NCBI GenBank assembly: GCA_026018925.1
Contig: JAKSZU010000005.1
Span: forward strand, 83,937,398-84,001,397
DNA from: Tupaia tana
Taxonomy: Eukaryota; Chordata; Mammalia; Scandentia; Tupaiidae
Length of the DNA: 64,000 nt
Direction: 5' to 3'
Made by a program: the position numbers and the translations under genes. Positions 1 through 10,573 of this stretch are shown here, piece after piece. Position 1 is the stretch's first letter, and every line of letters begins with the position of its first letter. The notes below the pieces were generated by a model. It did no database searches. It was not told the DNA's origin and saw only the letters and a list, made by a program, of their open reading frames with translations.

Positions 1-548
1 AAATGTGTACAGCGTTTGTTTTCTAGATATTTTCTTACTGAATACTGAATTCCCTCTAATTCTTTTAAGTACTGAGCCAATCATTATGCTATATAAAATC
101 TAAGGAAGTGTGTTTACTGTTATAATAAAAGAGAATTTTCAATAAATTTGATTGCCAGATTAACTATGTATAATTTCATGGTACTGCATCATAATAAGAT
201 ATAATTATAAGTAATTTGCAGACATGAGTATAAATGTACTTTAAAATAGACAAACATATTTGTTAATAGAAAGAAGCAAGACACTATCAGGACTTTCCTT
301 TATCCAAAGACCAATAGAAAACTTGTATGTCCCTGTTAGCCATCTAGAAGGAAACACCACAATGCTATTATAAAAAGTATTATAAATTTCTCCATTTCTT
401 TAATTTAACATCTATTAGCTTCATACAATTACCAAGATTTGTGTCTGATGCCAGGATCTAAATAAAACACAATCTTATTCTAAGAACTTCAGTTCTTCAT
501 ACAGTCAGACAAAAAACCAGAAAAGATTTGTTACTGAAGCAATAGAAT
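1..548. other. unassigned AT-rich intergenic DNA
   Basis: No open frame of note and no repeat I recognise. Stops are frequent in all frames and there is no CpG cluster. Confidence 0.5.
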
Positions 549-560
549 ATGTTAGTTAAG

Positions 561-811
561 GGATTAGCAGATGGTGTAATGCTTACGTCACTGGACTCCC
601 ACATGGTCGGCCATGGTTCGAGTCCCATACCTGGAGGCTTGAAATTCATGCTGAGCATGTGTGGATGCATACCCAAAATCCCAAGAGGAGAATGTAGGAG
701 AAGGGATTACAGTATTGTCATCTCACCTGGGGAGATGTCTTTGTCTCTGTCTTTCTGTTTCTCTGACATATGCACGCATGCTATAGCAAAAATCTCTCCC
801 CCCAAAAAGGA
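561..811 (+). mobile_element. SINE-A, full-length, diverged
   Basis: Head GGATTAGCAGATGGTGTAAT, B box GGTTCGAGTCC intact at about 614-625, body with GGAGAATG and the CTCTGTCT pyrimidine tract, then CTATAGCAAAA and a short A tail. It is flanked by the 11-bp direct repeat ATGTTAGTTAA at 549-559 and 812-822, which defines the insertion. The 89-codon frame inside it is a by-product of the SINE sequence. Confidence 0.88.
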
Positions 812-822
812 ATGTTAGTTAA

Positions 823-1529
823 AGATTACACAGGACAACGAATGTACATACAGGTGCGATAAAACGTGTTCAAAATTATGTCATGGTATAAAGAAAATAT
901 CCATAAAATTGTGAATTCCTGAGTTAGTGGAGTAAGATGTAGTTGATGAAGCTTGTGAGAAATAGGTAGATGTAGTCTTATTAATTATGCTAAGTGATTG
1001 GCATGCTTAACAAACAAATCTTATTGTTTACATTTTCCATTTGAGGGAGTAAGTCCATATTCTTGGATTTGAAACTAGTAAAGTCCTTGTTTGCATTCTC
1101 TTTACCATCATATGGATCATCTTGTTAATCAAGAATAAATAATTTCTTCAGTAGAGGTTTTAGCAAAATGTCTTTCTGCTAACTTAGATCACTTGGTAGT
1201 GAGCCAATTGGAATTCCGTTGTGAGGGTCTCACTGGGAAGTTAGTAGACTCAGTACCAGATCTGAGCTAAAAATGTGGAGTCAGATGTTTTGAAAAGTTC
1301 TCTCCTGCTGTCAGTCATTCTGCTATTATTTCTCTTATTTGCTGCCGAGTAAGTATGGATACTAGAACTATTCCCATTCCATTTCCTTTTCTTGTGCCAA
1401 TTGGCTTAAATACATCCATGATATGAACAAAATTATGTCATGAGTGCTAGACATCACCTTTCTGGTGCCAATATTTGTCAAAAAATAGTACTGGAGGAGT
1501 GGTAGAAGCAGAAAAAACTAACTGAACAC
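823..1529. other. unassigned unique DNA
   Basis: No SINE and no recognisable LTR or LINE. No frame longer than about 50 codons. Confidence 0.4.
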
Positions 1530-1690
1530 TTTAGCCTGGGCACTTCTCAACACTGCGACACTGGGCAAAATCCCTAGACTTTCTGAGCCATATTGTTTTC
1601 ATGTGAAAATGATGGATAGTGATGCCTGCTCCATGAAATTGTTCTCGAGAATTCTATTAGATGATGTAGTTGAAAATGAACTTACAGTTA
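1530..1690 (-). repeat. MIR-like relic
   Basis: Reads like the complement of the MIR core: TGGGCAAAATCCCTAGACTT, TCTGAGCC, then ATGATGGATAGTGATGCCTG and ATTAGATGATGTAG. In MIR these correspond to 'tgggcaagttacttaacctctctgagcc', 'aatggggataataatagtacctacc' and 'ttaaatgagataatg'. Strongly diverged; assignment from memory of the consensus. Confidence 0.5.
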
Positions 1691-1759
1691 AATGCTGTAG
1701 ACACTGGGAAAGTAGTGATTTCTTTATCCTCTGCTTAGTGCTAACAATTTGGAAAGTGA

Positions 1760-2040
1760 TTTGATTGAACAAATTTATTTAAAGAGAACAGAAATCCTGA
1801 TTAAATATTGTGCCTCAGTGACTGCAAATTTGGCATCGAAGGCAGAACTTTGTCCTTGTGACTGCATAGCAAATTCTGGGCTTAAGACCTTGGGCAAGTA
1901 CTTCTTCCAGCTAGGTTATAATTTCATTATTTATTTAAAAAATGGACAATAAGTATTAATAGAGTTTTCATAGTAAGATATATAAAACACATAGCTAGTA
2001 CCCATAAGGACTGGGTATATACTAATGTTAGCTAATATTG
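1760..2040 (-). repeat. MIR-like relic (second copy)
   Basis: Contains GACCTTGGGCAAGTACTTCT, then AAAATGGACAATAAGTATTA and a TAAAACACATAGCTAGTACC segment, in the order of a complementary MIR. The short open frame across it is accidental. It could also be part of one longer relic with the copy just upstream. Confidence 0.5.
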
Positions 2041-2382
2041 AGAGAGTTGATGGAAAAGCGATTGGTTTATTTGTATTTGTCATAGGGGGTGTGTGTTAAC
2101 TGAAGAGAAACAGAAAGGGAGAGGGGAAAGGTGAGAGAAAGTGATTTTGAATATTTGTTCATGAAAAGAGGATTACTTGAGAAATAAAACTATTTTATCC
2201 ATATTACAGTAGATAGTCAAAAATGTACAAATATTTGCAAGAGACCATTAAGTAACAATGTAAAATTTTTGAGAGATACGTCTGTTCATAGTCTCCCATT
2301 TTTTTCCTTAACACCTGGTCACTAAGCAAGGCACAGAGAAGGCTATCCAGTTTTTTAATCAATTCATATTCTACAGATGGGT

Positions 2383-2402
2383 AAACAAACAAACAAACAA
2401 AC
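2383..2402. repeat. (AAAC)n microsatellite
   Basis: Five tandem AAAC units just upstream of a minus-strand SINE. Confidence 0.9.
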
Positions 2403-2416
2403 CTGGGTGAACCTTT

Positions 2417-2705
2417 CTTTTTTTTTTTTTTTCTTTTATTGCAGACGTTTTTGCCATAGGGTGCTGGCGCTCACCAGAAAGACAGATAGAGAGACAGAAA
2501 GAGAGAAATCACCCCCAGTGGGGATGGCCATGCCAAAATCCCTTCTCCTCCATTCTCCTCTTGAGATCTTGGGCATGCAAGCACAGGTGTCCCGTGTGAG
2601 TCCAAGCCACCGGGTCTGGGATTCGAACCGCAGTCAACTACATGGGAGTTCAGAGACATAGCCATAACTATGCTAACTACTGGTACATAGCTAACTACTG
2701 GTACC
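2417..2705 (-). mobile_element. SINE-A, full-length, minus strand
   Basis: A T-rich run (complement of the A tail) is followed by TTGCCATAGGGTG, the GAGA tract and CCCTTCTCCTCCATTCTCCT, and ends at the tRNA-like head. The target duplication GGGTGAACCTTT is exact at 2405-2416 and 2706-2717. The head carries a 17-18 bp tandem duplication (2670-2686, 2687-2704) containing GCTAACTACTGGTAC. Open frames on both strands come from the element. Confidence 0.92.
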
Positions 2706-2717
2706 GGGTGAACCTTT

Positions 2718-4615
2718 AAATAAGTTATTTGACACAACCCACATTTCCACTGCTGTAAAATCTCCTTTACACCCCACCCAGACTATTCATTTTTTATGTT
2801 GAGTTAAGTTCAAGGTAAAAAACACTGAAGCGCAAGATTTTTTTTTTTTTTAAATGTATTATGGAGGGGGAGGAGAAGAAAAGCAATGGGCAACTTTTCT
2901 TGTGATATACATTTGACTGACTGCAACATATCCTTACATATGTGAAGCAAGAATCTGAATTGTATTAAATAATGTACCAACTAGCGTCAGAGTGAAATTT
3001 ATAATGGTGTCTCCTTTCTTCTCTCTGAAAGACTGTTTGACACAAAGGAAAAGAAAGGGTGATTTGTAGCACTAAACTTGGGCATGTATAAATAACTGGC
3101 AAGGATGATTTATTGCTAAAATAAATCCTAATATGAATAAATGAACTATTTGCTTTAATTGCATAAGGTTCAGTCTCACTGACTACACAGAGGAAGTTCA
3201 ACCTAAAATTTGTGAATAATGAACATGTGAATAATGACCCATGGAGGGTCATTTGCAAAGTCTTTGCAAGATTACAATTTTGAAATAAAAAAGATTTTAT
3301 AAAATATATTTGAAGATATCCAAATTGATTTCAAACAGTTTACTTTTTTAAAATGGGGATATAATATTTTAAAGGGATGGTATATCAATTTCATTATTCT
3401 CTGATAAGTTATTTTATTTATATTTTAATTACTAAAAACTATGTTGATAATATTATAAAATATGGAAGTTTATTTCACTCATGACTAATATATATGAAAT
3501 AAAATTGTCAAATAAAATAGAAAATTATTTTAAGAGATTAAATGTAAATTGAATTCAGTTCAATAATATAGATAATTACTACATGCTTAATATTGTGGTA
3601 AGTACTATTGTAGAAATGCAATATCTCTTGTTCTTTCTTTTTCTTTCCTTCTTTCATTTCTTTCTAAATCTGATTATTTAGTGAGTGTGTAGAAAGGGAG
3701 TTTAACATATTAGATAAAATAAATTGTACACAAAAATAGAATGAAATCATTTAAAAAGAAAAATTACTCCAGCACTATTCTGCAATTCTAAAATGGAACT
3801 TTATTATTTTGAAGTTGACATGTAGTTGAATGCTATTCATATTGAATTTGCAATAAAAGTTACCTGTTGAAATATGTTGTAACATAAAGCAAATATGTTT
3901 AGCTGTCCCAAGTGTTTTCTCTATACATGAGAACATCTAAGTATTTTCACCTAATCATCATATGTTAATATATAAGAAACTAAGGAACAAAAATAGGAAA
4001 GTAATATTATAAATGGATTTGGCCCTGTTTCTAAATTCTGAATTTGAAACCCACTGATTATAATTTCTCCTTTCAATAAAATTTCAAAAAATGTTGACTC
4101 CTGGGATATCCTGTCATGAGAACCTATTTATCATCATAAAATTGATAAAACCTACAGTAGTGCTTTCTAAAAGATATCTATGAAAATTTGAATTGAAAAA
4201 TTTTAAATTATTTTACACCAGTGGTTTCAAAAGTCAACTGTTTGTAGCCAGGAGGTACACAAGAACACCTATTAGGATACAAGTGGAACAATAAAGTTGT
4301 GCAAACACAAGAGATGGAGGTTAGTACCAGATGTGGTGTGTGCGGAGAAGCAGAATCTAAGGAAGGACATTTGGAGGAGGGATACGGAGGCAGAGCATTG
4401 ACGGGATGGGGAGGTGTGGTGTTATCGGTTGAAGATATTTTGATCAACTGGACTGGGGAGAAATGGTCACATATTGAAATGTTCACTTTGTAAGCTAAAT
4501 AATATGATTGAATATATATAAAAAATTAAAATTTAAAAAAAGGAAAAAAAATACAAGAAGTCACCTTGCTAACATTTGTCACATAGACTTACTCTGCTGA
4601 ATTTTCTCAGTCAAG
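2718..4615. other. unassigned AT-rich DNA
   Basis: About 1.9 kb with a T12 run near 2840, a TTCTTTCTTTTTC patch near 3630 and otherwise low-GC sequence. I recognise no repeat family and no credible gene. A 92-codon minus-strand frame near 4208-4486 lies in a G-rich patch and resembles no protein I know. Confidence 0.4.
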
Positions 4616-4625
4616 AACCAAATAC

Positions 4626-4903
4626 GGGACCAGCAGTTAGCGTAATGGCTATGTCGCTGGACTCCCACGTAGTCGACCGCGGTTCGCGTCCCGGACCCGG
4701 TGGTTTAAAACTCACGCCAGGTACGTGTGCATGTGTGTCCAGGATCCGGAGAGGAGAATGGAGGAGAAGGGATTGTGACATGGCCATCCCCCCTGGGGGG
4801 TGATTTCTCGCTTTCTATCTCTCTGTCTCTCTCTGTCTGTCTGGCGAGCGAACGCGCCCTATAGCGAAAACCTCTCCAAAAAAAGAAAAAAAGAAAAAAA
4901 AAT
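4626..4903 (+). mobile_element. SINE-A, full-length, young
   Basis: Close to the apparent consensus of the young subfamily. It starts GGGACCAGCAG; the A box TAGCGTAATGG fits the pol III pattern TRGYNNARNGG. The B box reads GGTTCGCGTCC, one change from GGTTCGANTCC. The body keeps CpG-rich GGTACGTGTG and CCCGGACCCGG, the CTCTGTCTGTCTGG tract and GCGCCCTATAGCGAAAACC before an A-rich tail. Target duplication AACCAAATAC (4616-4625) / AACCAAATCC (4904-4913). Family role: non-autonomous retroposon, probably moved by L1. Confidence 0.95.
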
Positions 4904-4913
4904 AACCAAATCC

Positions 4914-5369
4914 AATAAAAGAAGATGCCAAGGCAATAGTGAGAGTTTTGCACTATAGAGGGTTGAAGATTGTCCCATCATAATGTTTGTTCATTTTACA
5001 ATCTACTGTATTAAGCCCAAAGTTAAGAAATTTTTACATAATTATGTGCTTTTGTTACAAAAATGTTCAATTACACAAACTTTTATATTACCAGCATAGA
5101 AAATTTAGAAAGATTTTCTTTAGTTGTTAAAAATATTTGAAATAAAAGTTTTAGTTGATTTTAATCCCATATCTTAAAAACACATTTAAAATATGCCTTT
5201 CAGTCAAGTTTCAGAATTATCAGGGGAGATGAAAATTTTATTTTCATAGTTAATACAATCATGCAAGTAGTCTATTTTTCTTATTTCAATCTTTTTACCA
5301 TGGTTTGTCTACTAGTGACTAGCATTTTCAACAGTGACAGTCCATTAAACCAGAAAAGGTAGAATATTT
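4914..5369. other. unassigned AT-rich DNA
   Basis: No gene or known repeat seen. Confidence 0.4.
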
Positions 5370-5760
5370 AACCAGAAGCTATTCCCTTCTTCTGCTTTGC
5401 AAATTAAGCCGAAATCTTTTTCCAAACAAAACTGTAACTAGGGGTTGATTTGTTACCCAGTCCTGGTCATTGAAATTTAAGGAGTAGGTGTGCTGAGAAA
5501 TAATTTAAGGAGATTTCTCTCTTGTCCTTTGCCTTTTTGTTCCCTCACCTTGATTTCGCCTTTTGGCGAACAGCAGATACAATGTGAAAATATAGCAGCC
5601 ATCATGTGAAGATTAAAGTCATCTGGAATATGAAGCTAAAAGCACAACAGTCCTTGAGGACATCTCTAAACAGAGGCAATCGCTCTGGACTTCTTTTTGT
5701 ACCTCTTAAACCTGGAGAAAATTAAATTGTTATTTACTTAAGGTACCATTCTCTATTATA
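5370..5760 (+). repeat. ancient LTR-like repeat, family uncertain
   Basis: The order of GGGTTGATTTGTTACCCAG, CCTGGTCATTGAAATTTAAG, TTGCCTTTTTGTTCCCTC, ATAGCAGCCATCATGTGA, AGTCCTTGAGGACATCTC and GGACTTCTTTTTGTA resembles a mammal-wide LTR-type repeat (probably MaLR/ERVL). Highly diverged, so I do not name the subfamily. Confidence 0.45.
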
Positions 5761-6059
5761 TGAAAACTTAATATATTTCTAAAAGATACTGTAAGTTTTT
5801 TTTTCTTATAAATTAAAATAAGAACAGGCTTCTACACATGACTAACAAAAACATTTATAAATTCCTATAAAAATGTTATTTCATCTGTACTTACTCATTT
5901 GCATTCATATTTTATTGCATACTTTGAAGGCCCAGGATATATTCTTGTTGAAGAGAATGTACATTTTTAAATTATTATCATAATGTAAAGGTTGGGGAAA
6001 AATTCATTTAGATTTTCCTTTGATCTTATTTTTTCCATTTAAAAGAAATAGAGTACCTA

Positions 6060-6305
6060 GGACCAGCTGTTATGTAATGGTTACATTGATGTACTCCCAC
6101 ACTGTCAACTGTAGTTTGAGTTCTGGACCCAGTTACTTGAAGTTCGTGCCTGGTGCGTGTGTGTGCATGCCCAAAATCCTGAGAAGAGAATGGAAGAGAG
6201 GGGATTGTAGCATGCCCATCCTCCCTGGGGTTGATTTACTGGCTTTCTGTCTCTCTGTCTTTCTGGTGAGCACATATGCTTTATAGCAATTATCATTCTC
6301 CCTAT
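6060..6305 (+). mobile_element. SINE-A, old, tail decayed
   Basis: GGACCAGCTGTTATGTAATGGTTACA head, GTAGTTTGAGTTCTGGACCC B-box region (degenerate), GAGAATGGAAGAGAGGGGATTG, TCTGTCTCTCTGTCTTTCTG and TTTATAGCAATTATC. The A tail has eroded and no clear target duplication remains. Confidence 0.85.
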
Positions 6306-6540
6306 TAAGAATGAACTATATGGTAATCTCTGTGATGGGTGCTAGCAAGGTAATTTAGCCAAGTGTTTAAAATATGCTTTGTGTTTCTGTCTGTAGGATG
6401 GAGGGAACAGTTATATGATTAACATTACAAGTGCTTTTTAGTCTTTCCTTTATTAAACATGTAAAATATACATATCAGAGTATTCTAAAATATATATGAC
6501 TTCCTAAGATAGAAAGTCAGAAAATCATGCTTATTTTTTA

Positions 6541-6721
6541 TTAAGAATAATTTATTTTAATTAGTTAATTATTATTACTGTTCTTCAGTTTGACCAAGGA
6601 GAGACAGAGAGAGAAAGAGAGAGAGAGAGAGAGAAAATAAGCCACCGTGTCCAGGACTCGAACTACAGTCAGTCATGTGGGGGTCCAGTGCCTTAACCAC
6701 TAAGTCACCTATTAGCCCCCA
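6541..6721 (-). mobile_element. SINE-A short form, minus strand
   Basis: The GAGA tract (6600-6635) leads almost directly into AAGCCACCGTGTCCAGGACT and the tRNA-like head ending TTAGCCCCC, so the central body of about 100 bp is absent. The target duplication ATCATGCTTATTTTT-type at 6524-6540 matches 6722-6738 (GTCATGCTTATTCTTAA). Shares its internal junction with four other copies in the window. Confidence 0.85.
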
Positions 6722-6859
6722 GTCATGCTTATTCTTAAAATTTCTAACAATGCTGAGTTTGTGTTCAGTTTACTGTCTTTTATTACAGTTAATTTATACT
6801 CTAATGATACAGAACTCTACTAAAATTTAAATTTTTAGCACAAGAGGTAACATTCATTC

Positions 6860-7310
6860 TCTATATGTATCTGAGGCTATTGATCTGCCTAGTACTTGGT
6901 AGGTATTTAAAAATAGCTAATTCATAGCTGGATACATTCATTCATTAATTTGTACAACAGATAATTACTGACACATTTTGTGATAGAAGAAATTTTGATA
7001 CAAATAGAATAGCAAGGTTGAGAAGAGAGTGCCCTAGGTTCTGGGAACATATAGTTTAGTAAGCAGAGCAACAATCAGTTTCTGATGTGCCACATGGATT
7101 TATTGACAAATAAACTGTAAATAAAACCGAAGAAACTCATCTCTATTTTTAAGAGACTCAGTAAAGGTTGTATATGAACTGAATCAGATGGAAGAGCAGG
7201 TTTACCACATGGACCAATTCAAAGATGTCTGTGATAAAGAAAGAGCCTAGCATGTCAAAATAATAGCATTGATCACAACTGACCATTTGCAGGCAGTTAA
7301 TAAATATTTG
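6860..7310. repeat. possible L2/MIR-class relic
   Basis: ATTCATTCATTAATTTGTAC, CAGATAATTACTGACACATT and GGTTCTGGGAACATATAG recall the mammal-wide 'caacaaatatttattgagc ... ctggggatacag' repeat, and AGTTAATAAATATTTGTTAT occurs near 7297. Very diverged. Confidence 0.3.
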
Positions 7311-7332
7311 TTATACTAAACTGAAATCATTT

Positions 7333-7563
7333 GTTTCTTTGCTATAGGGTGCATATACTTGCCAGAAAAAGACAGAGAGAGGGAAAGTAAGAACTCACTC
7401 TCCAGTGGGGATGGGCCATGTCACAATCTTTCTTCTCCATTCTCATCTCAGGATTTGGGGAATGCATACACATGTGCACTGAGTGATTTTCAAGCTATTG
7501 AGATTGGGGACTCGAAGTGCATAGCTGACCGTGTGCGATCCAGGCTCCTTGCCACCTACTGAC
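7333..7563 (-). mobile_element. SINE-A, minus strand
   Basis: TTTGCTATAGGGTGCATATA, GAGA tract, CCAGTGGGGATGGGCCATG, CTTCTCCATTCTCATCTC, then a diverged head. Target duplication CTGAAATCATTT (7321-7332) / CTGAAATAATTT (7564-7575). The 67-codon frame on the plus strand is antisense SINE sequence. Confidence 0.88.
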
Positions 7564-7576
7564 CTGAAATAATTTC

Positions 7577-7815
7577 TTTAAGTTTGTTTATTTCTTCCAT
7601 GAGAGAGACAGAAAAAATAAATAAAAACAGAGAGAGAAAAAGAGAGAGAAAGAGAAACCCTTTAGCGAGGTCTCCATGCTACCATCCACCCCCAAGTTCT
7701 ACCCAGCCCGGATCACAGGGATGGTCACACATATTACAGTGTGCAGAGAGATTTAGGAACGTAAGCCTGGCTTCAGCATCGAGTATTAGAGTATGGCTGC
7801 ATCACTGTGACTGGC
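7577..7815 (-). mobile_element. SINE-B, minus strand
   Basis: TTTATTTCTTCCATGAGAGAGAC (complement of the AAATAAA tail and TCTC tract), then TAGCGAGGTCTCCATGC, GGTCACACATATTACAGTG and a head ending GCATCACTGTGACTGGCC. Same layout as the other SINE-B copies; no clean target duplication. Confidence 0.7.
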
Positions 7816-8168
7816 CTTGAAATCGATTGTTCTTACCAGGATAGATTTGTTGGGCTCAGGGGAAGTTCTTGGACCAGGAAGCAAAGATATGTGTTTTGGC
7901 AAAGTATAAAGGTAAAATAATATTGTTTCTATGCCAAGTTTTTAGGTTTATAGACAGAGTATTTCAAAGTAGTTTGCGAGAGTGTTGAGAATTGACTAAT
8001 CTGATTCAATATGCTGTTGGTGATAGCGTGAAGATATCCAAAATTGAGTACAATGCCATAGTATGGATTTTTAAAATATATTTCCACAGGTCTTTCTGTC
8101 TCTGTACATTCATTATATTTGTCTATTTTTTTCTATGCTATTCAAATTGGACTATTTCTATTATTCCT

Positions 8169-8447
8169 TTTTTCCCCCCAGGTTTGTTTGTTTGTTTGTT
8201 TGTTTGTTTTTTGTCATAAGGCACAAGCACTTGCTGGAGAGGAGACAGAGAAATAGAGAAAAAATAAGAAATCCCCCATCCAGGGGGTAAGGCCATGCCT
8301 CAATCCCTCCTCCATTCCCCTCTTGGGTTTTCGGGCATGTGTGCACACACCCCCAGCATGATTTTACGCCTCGAGGTCTAGGACTTGAACCATAGTCAAC
8401 CATGCGGGAGTCCAGTGTCTTAACCAATATGCCACCTGCCAGCCCTG
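8169..8447 (-). mobile_element. SINE-A, full-length, minus strand
   Basis: The tail complement has become a (GTTT)n run (8182-8210). Then CATAAGGCACAAGC, GAGGAGACAGAG, CCCCATCCAGGGGG, CCCTCCTCCATTCCCCTC, the B-box complement (GGACTTGAACC) and head end TGCCAGCCC. Target duplication CTATTATTCC (8158-8167) / CTATTAGTCC (8448-8457). A 100-codon minus-strand frame is the SINE sense strand. Confidence 0.9.
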
Positions 8448-8457
8448 CTATTAGTCC

Positions 8458-9720
8458 ATTCAAAAATACACTAATTTCTTCCTATGTCTCTTTCATTCTG
8501 CTTCTTAGCTCATTCTTAAAGGTTGTTCTTGTTTGTTTGGGAGCTTTTTTAAATCACTATACTTTTCAGTTCTAAAACTTTAATTGATTCATCTCCATGT
8601 CTTCTATTGTTCTGTGGGGCCACTTTTGCATTTTCAAAGGTGTTAAAAATTGCTCATTGAAGCATTTTTATCATGGCTGCTTTAAAATCTATGCCAAATT
8701 ATTTTATCATTTCTGATATCTCTGCACTGGTATCTTGATTGTCTTTTTGCTCATTCAGTTTGAGATCTTGCAGGTTCTTGGCAGAAATCATTGAATGAAA
8801 CCTGGATATTTTCATATTATAATAATAAGAATCTTGGTCTTATTTAAGCCTTTTATTTTACCTTCTTCAGAAGTGGTGACAGAGGAAGGGGTGAGACACC
8901 ATCTCATGGAAGACAGAGGTAGAAACCTGGATATATTCCTATGAAATGTGAATATTTTCATATTATATTAACAAGGGTCTGGGTCTTATTTAAGCCTTTT
9001 ATTTTATCTTCTTCTGAAGAAGGGGTGTGAGACCAGCTCATGGAAGGGAGCGGTAGAAGTGTATGTTTCCTACTCACTCTTCATTGATAGTTGCCTTTGG
9101 GAGGGGTACAGGGCAGATATTTTCGCTGTCCATGTGGTTTCCAGTGATGACCTATCCCATTCCAGTGGGATGACCTCTCTCTCATTGCAAGGTCAATATT
9201 TGATTCTGGTCTCAGCCACTTCTGACATCACCGCAGTGTGAGGGAGACAGATGTTTTGTTATTGCCAGTAATGTGTGTGAGTCTGGGGTCCTGCATGGTC
9301 TGCTCTGACACAACAGGGGTGAGGACACTTGTTACCAACTGGCAGGCAACAAAACCTCGTAAATCTGCATGCTTTCTTTAACACCACACTGATGGGATGT
9401 TGGGGTGTCTCAGTACAACCTAGGAAATCTATATTCCCCATTCGACCTTGGCAGGTGTAGATATATGAGGAACCACAGTTTTGTTGTTGCTCTCTCTCTC
9501 TCTTTTTTATTTTTATTTTTTTGGCAGGCAGACAGTAGTCATTTTCTTCTCTATAGGGTTTTGTTCTACTATATTGCTCCTTCTCCTGGTCTTTTGTTGT
9601 AGAGAGAGTAGACTTTTGTTGAGTCTTTTATTGTGTGTAACTATTGATGTTTTGGAGTAGTCAGCTTTATCAGCCCCAAGTCTGGAAGGTATAAAGCATA
9701 AAGAAAAATGAAGCAACACA
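8458..9720. mobile_element. L1-like fragment with internal duplication
   Basis: GGCTGCTTTAAAATC, ATTTCTGATATCTCTGCACT, TTGATTGTCTTTTTGCTCAT, TCAGTTTGAGATCTTGCAGG, GTTCTTGGCAGAAATCATTG and GGTCTTATTTAAGCCTTTTA match my memory of an old L1 (L1M) region with GC-rich internal repeats. A unit of about 120-130 bp is duplicated at about 8795-8920 and 8941-9057. Orientation and subfamily not assigned; the assignment weakens after about 9480. Confidence 0.55.
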
Positions 9721-9724
9721 CCAC

Positions 9725-10270
9725 CACATCATTACTTGAGTTGAGAGCTCCCTAAATGGTCTGCCTTTATCTCTTTACCATTTAGTCTTTTTATACTTAT
9801 TATATTAGTGATGTCCAAGACTTTCAGGTGCACTAAATTTGAGGAATAAGGAAAAGTATATCTAATCAACTTCATTGACATATAAGTCACATTTAAGGAC
9901 GGGTTTCATTTTATCTATATATTAGCACTCATAAATTCAGGTTATACTGTGGTTGACTATAACTAGTCTTTATATAAAAAAGCCTAGATGCCAGTATTTG
10001 TAAATTTTGTTTTTTTAACCTATTGGTTAATATAGCACGTTCAAAAAACAGTTTAGTAATTACTTATAGAGTGATATAGAAATGATTATATTGTGTGCCA
10101 TGTATGTTTTCCAGTTAAATGGATTCATGGTCAGACCTAAGGATTAGGGGCAGAGTGAAGACCAAGAAATGATTTCCTAAATAAAATTGCTATTAAATAT
10201 AAGCAAATATAGAATGCTGTTGTTTCTTGTTTGTCTTTGTTTATTTTGTTTTATATTGTTCACTACCCTT
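9725..10270. other. unassigned AT-rich DNA
   Basis: No gene or recognisable repeat; low GC. Confidence 0.4.
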
Positions 10271-10286
10271 AAATTTAGGTATCTCT

Positions 10287-10557
10287 GGGACCAGCAGTTA
10301 GCATAATGGCTATGTCACTGGATTCCCATGCAGTTGATTGTGGTTCGAGTCCTGGACCTGGTGGCTTAAAACTCACGCTGGGCGTGTGTGCGTGTGTGCC
10401 CAAGATCCCGAGAGGAGAATGGAGGAGAAGGGACTGTGGCGTGGCCATCCCCCCGGGGGGTGATTTCTCGCTTTCTGTCTCTCTGTCTCTCTCTGTCTGG
10501 TGAGCACACGCGCCCTATAGTAAAAACCTCTCTAAAAAAAAAAAAAAAAAAAAAAAG
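10287..10557 (+). mobile_element. SINE-A, full-length, young, both pol III boxes intact
   Basis: Best-preserved copy. GGGACCAGCAG start, A box TAGCATAATGG and B box GGTTCGAGTCC both match consensus. Then GGACCTGGTGGCTTAAAACT, CpG-bearing body, CCCCCCGGGGGGTGATTTC, the CTCTGTCT tract, CGCCCTATAGTAAAAACC and a poly-A tail of about 22. The 16-bp target duplication AAATTTAGGTATCTCT is exact at 10271-10286 and 10558-10573, so the insertion is recent. Frames of 65-94 codons on either strand are inherent to the element. Confidence 0.97.
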
Positions 10558-10573
10558 AAATTTAGGTATCTCT

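Noticed and set aside
10287..10360. The pol III A and B boxes with tRNA-like spacing as a functional tRNA gene
   Set aside because: Acceptor, D and anticodon stems do not pair, the sequence continues into a SINE body, and the same unit occurs dozens of times.
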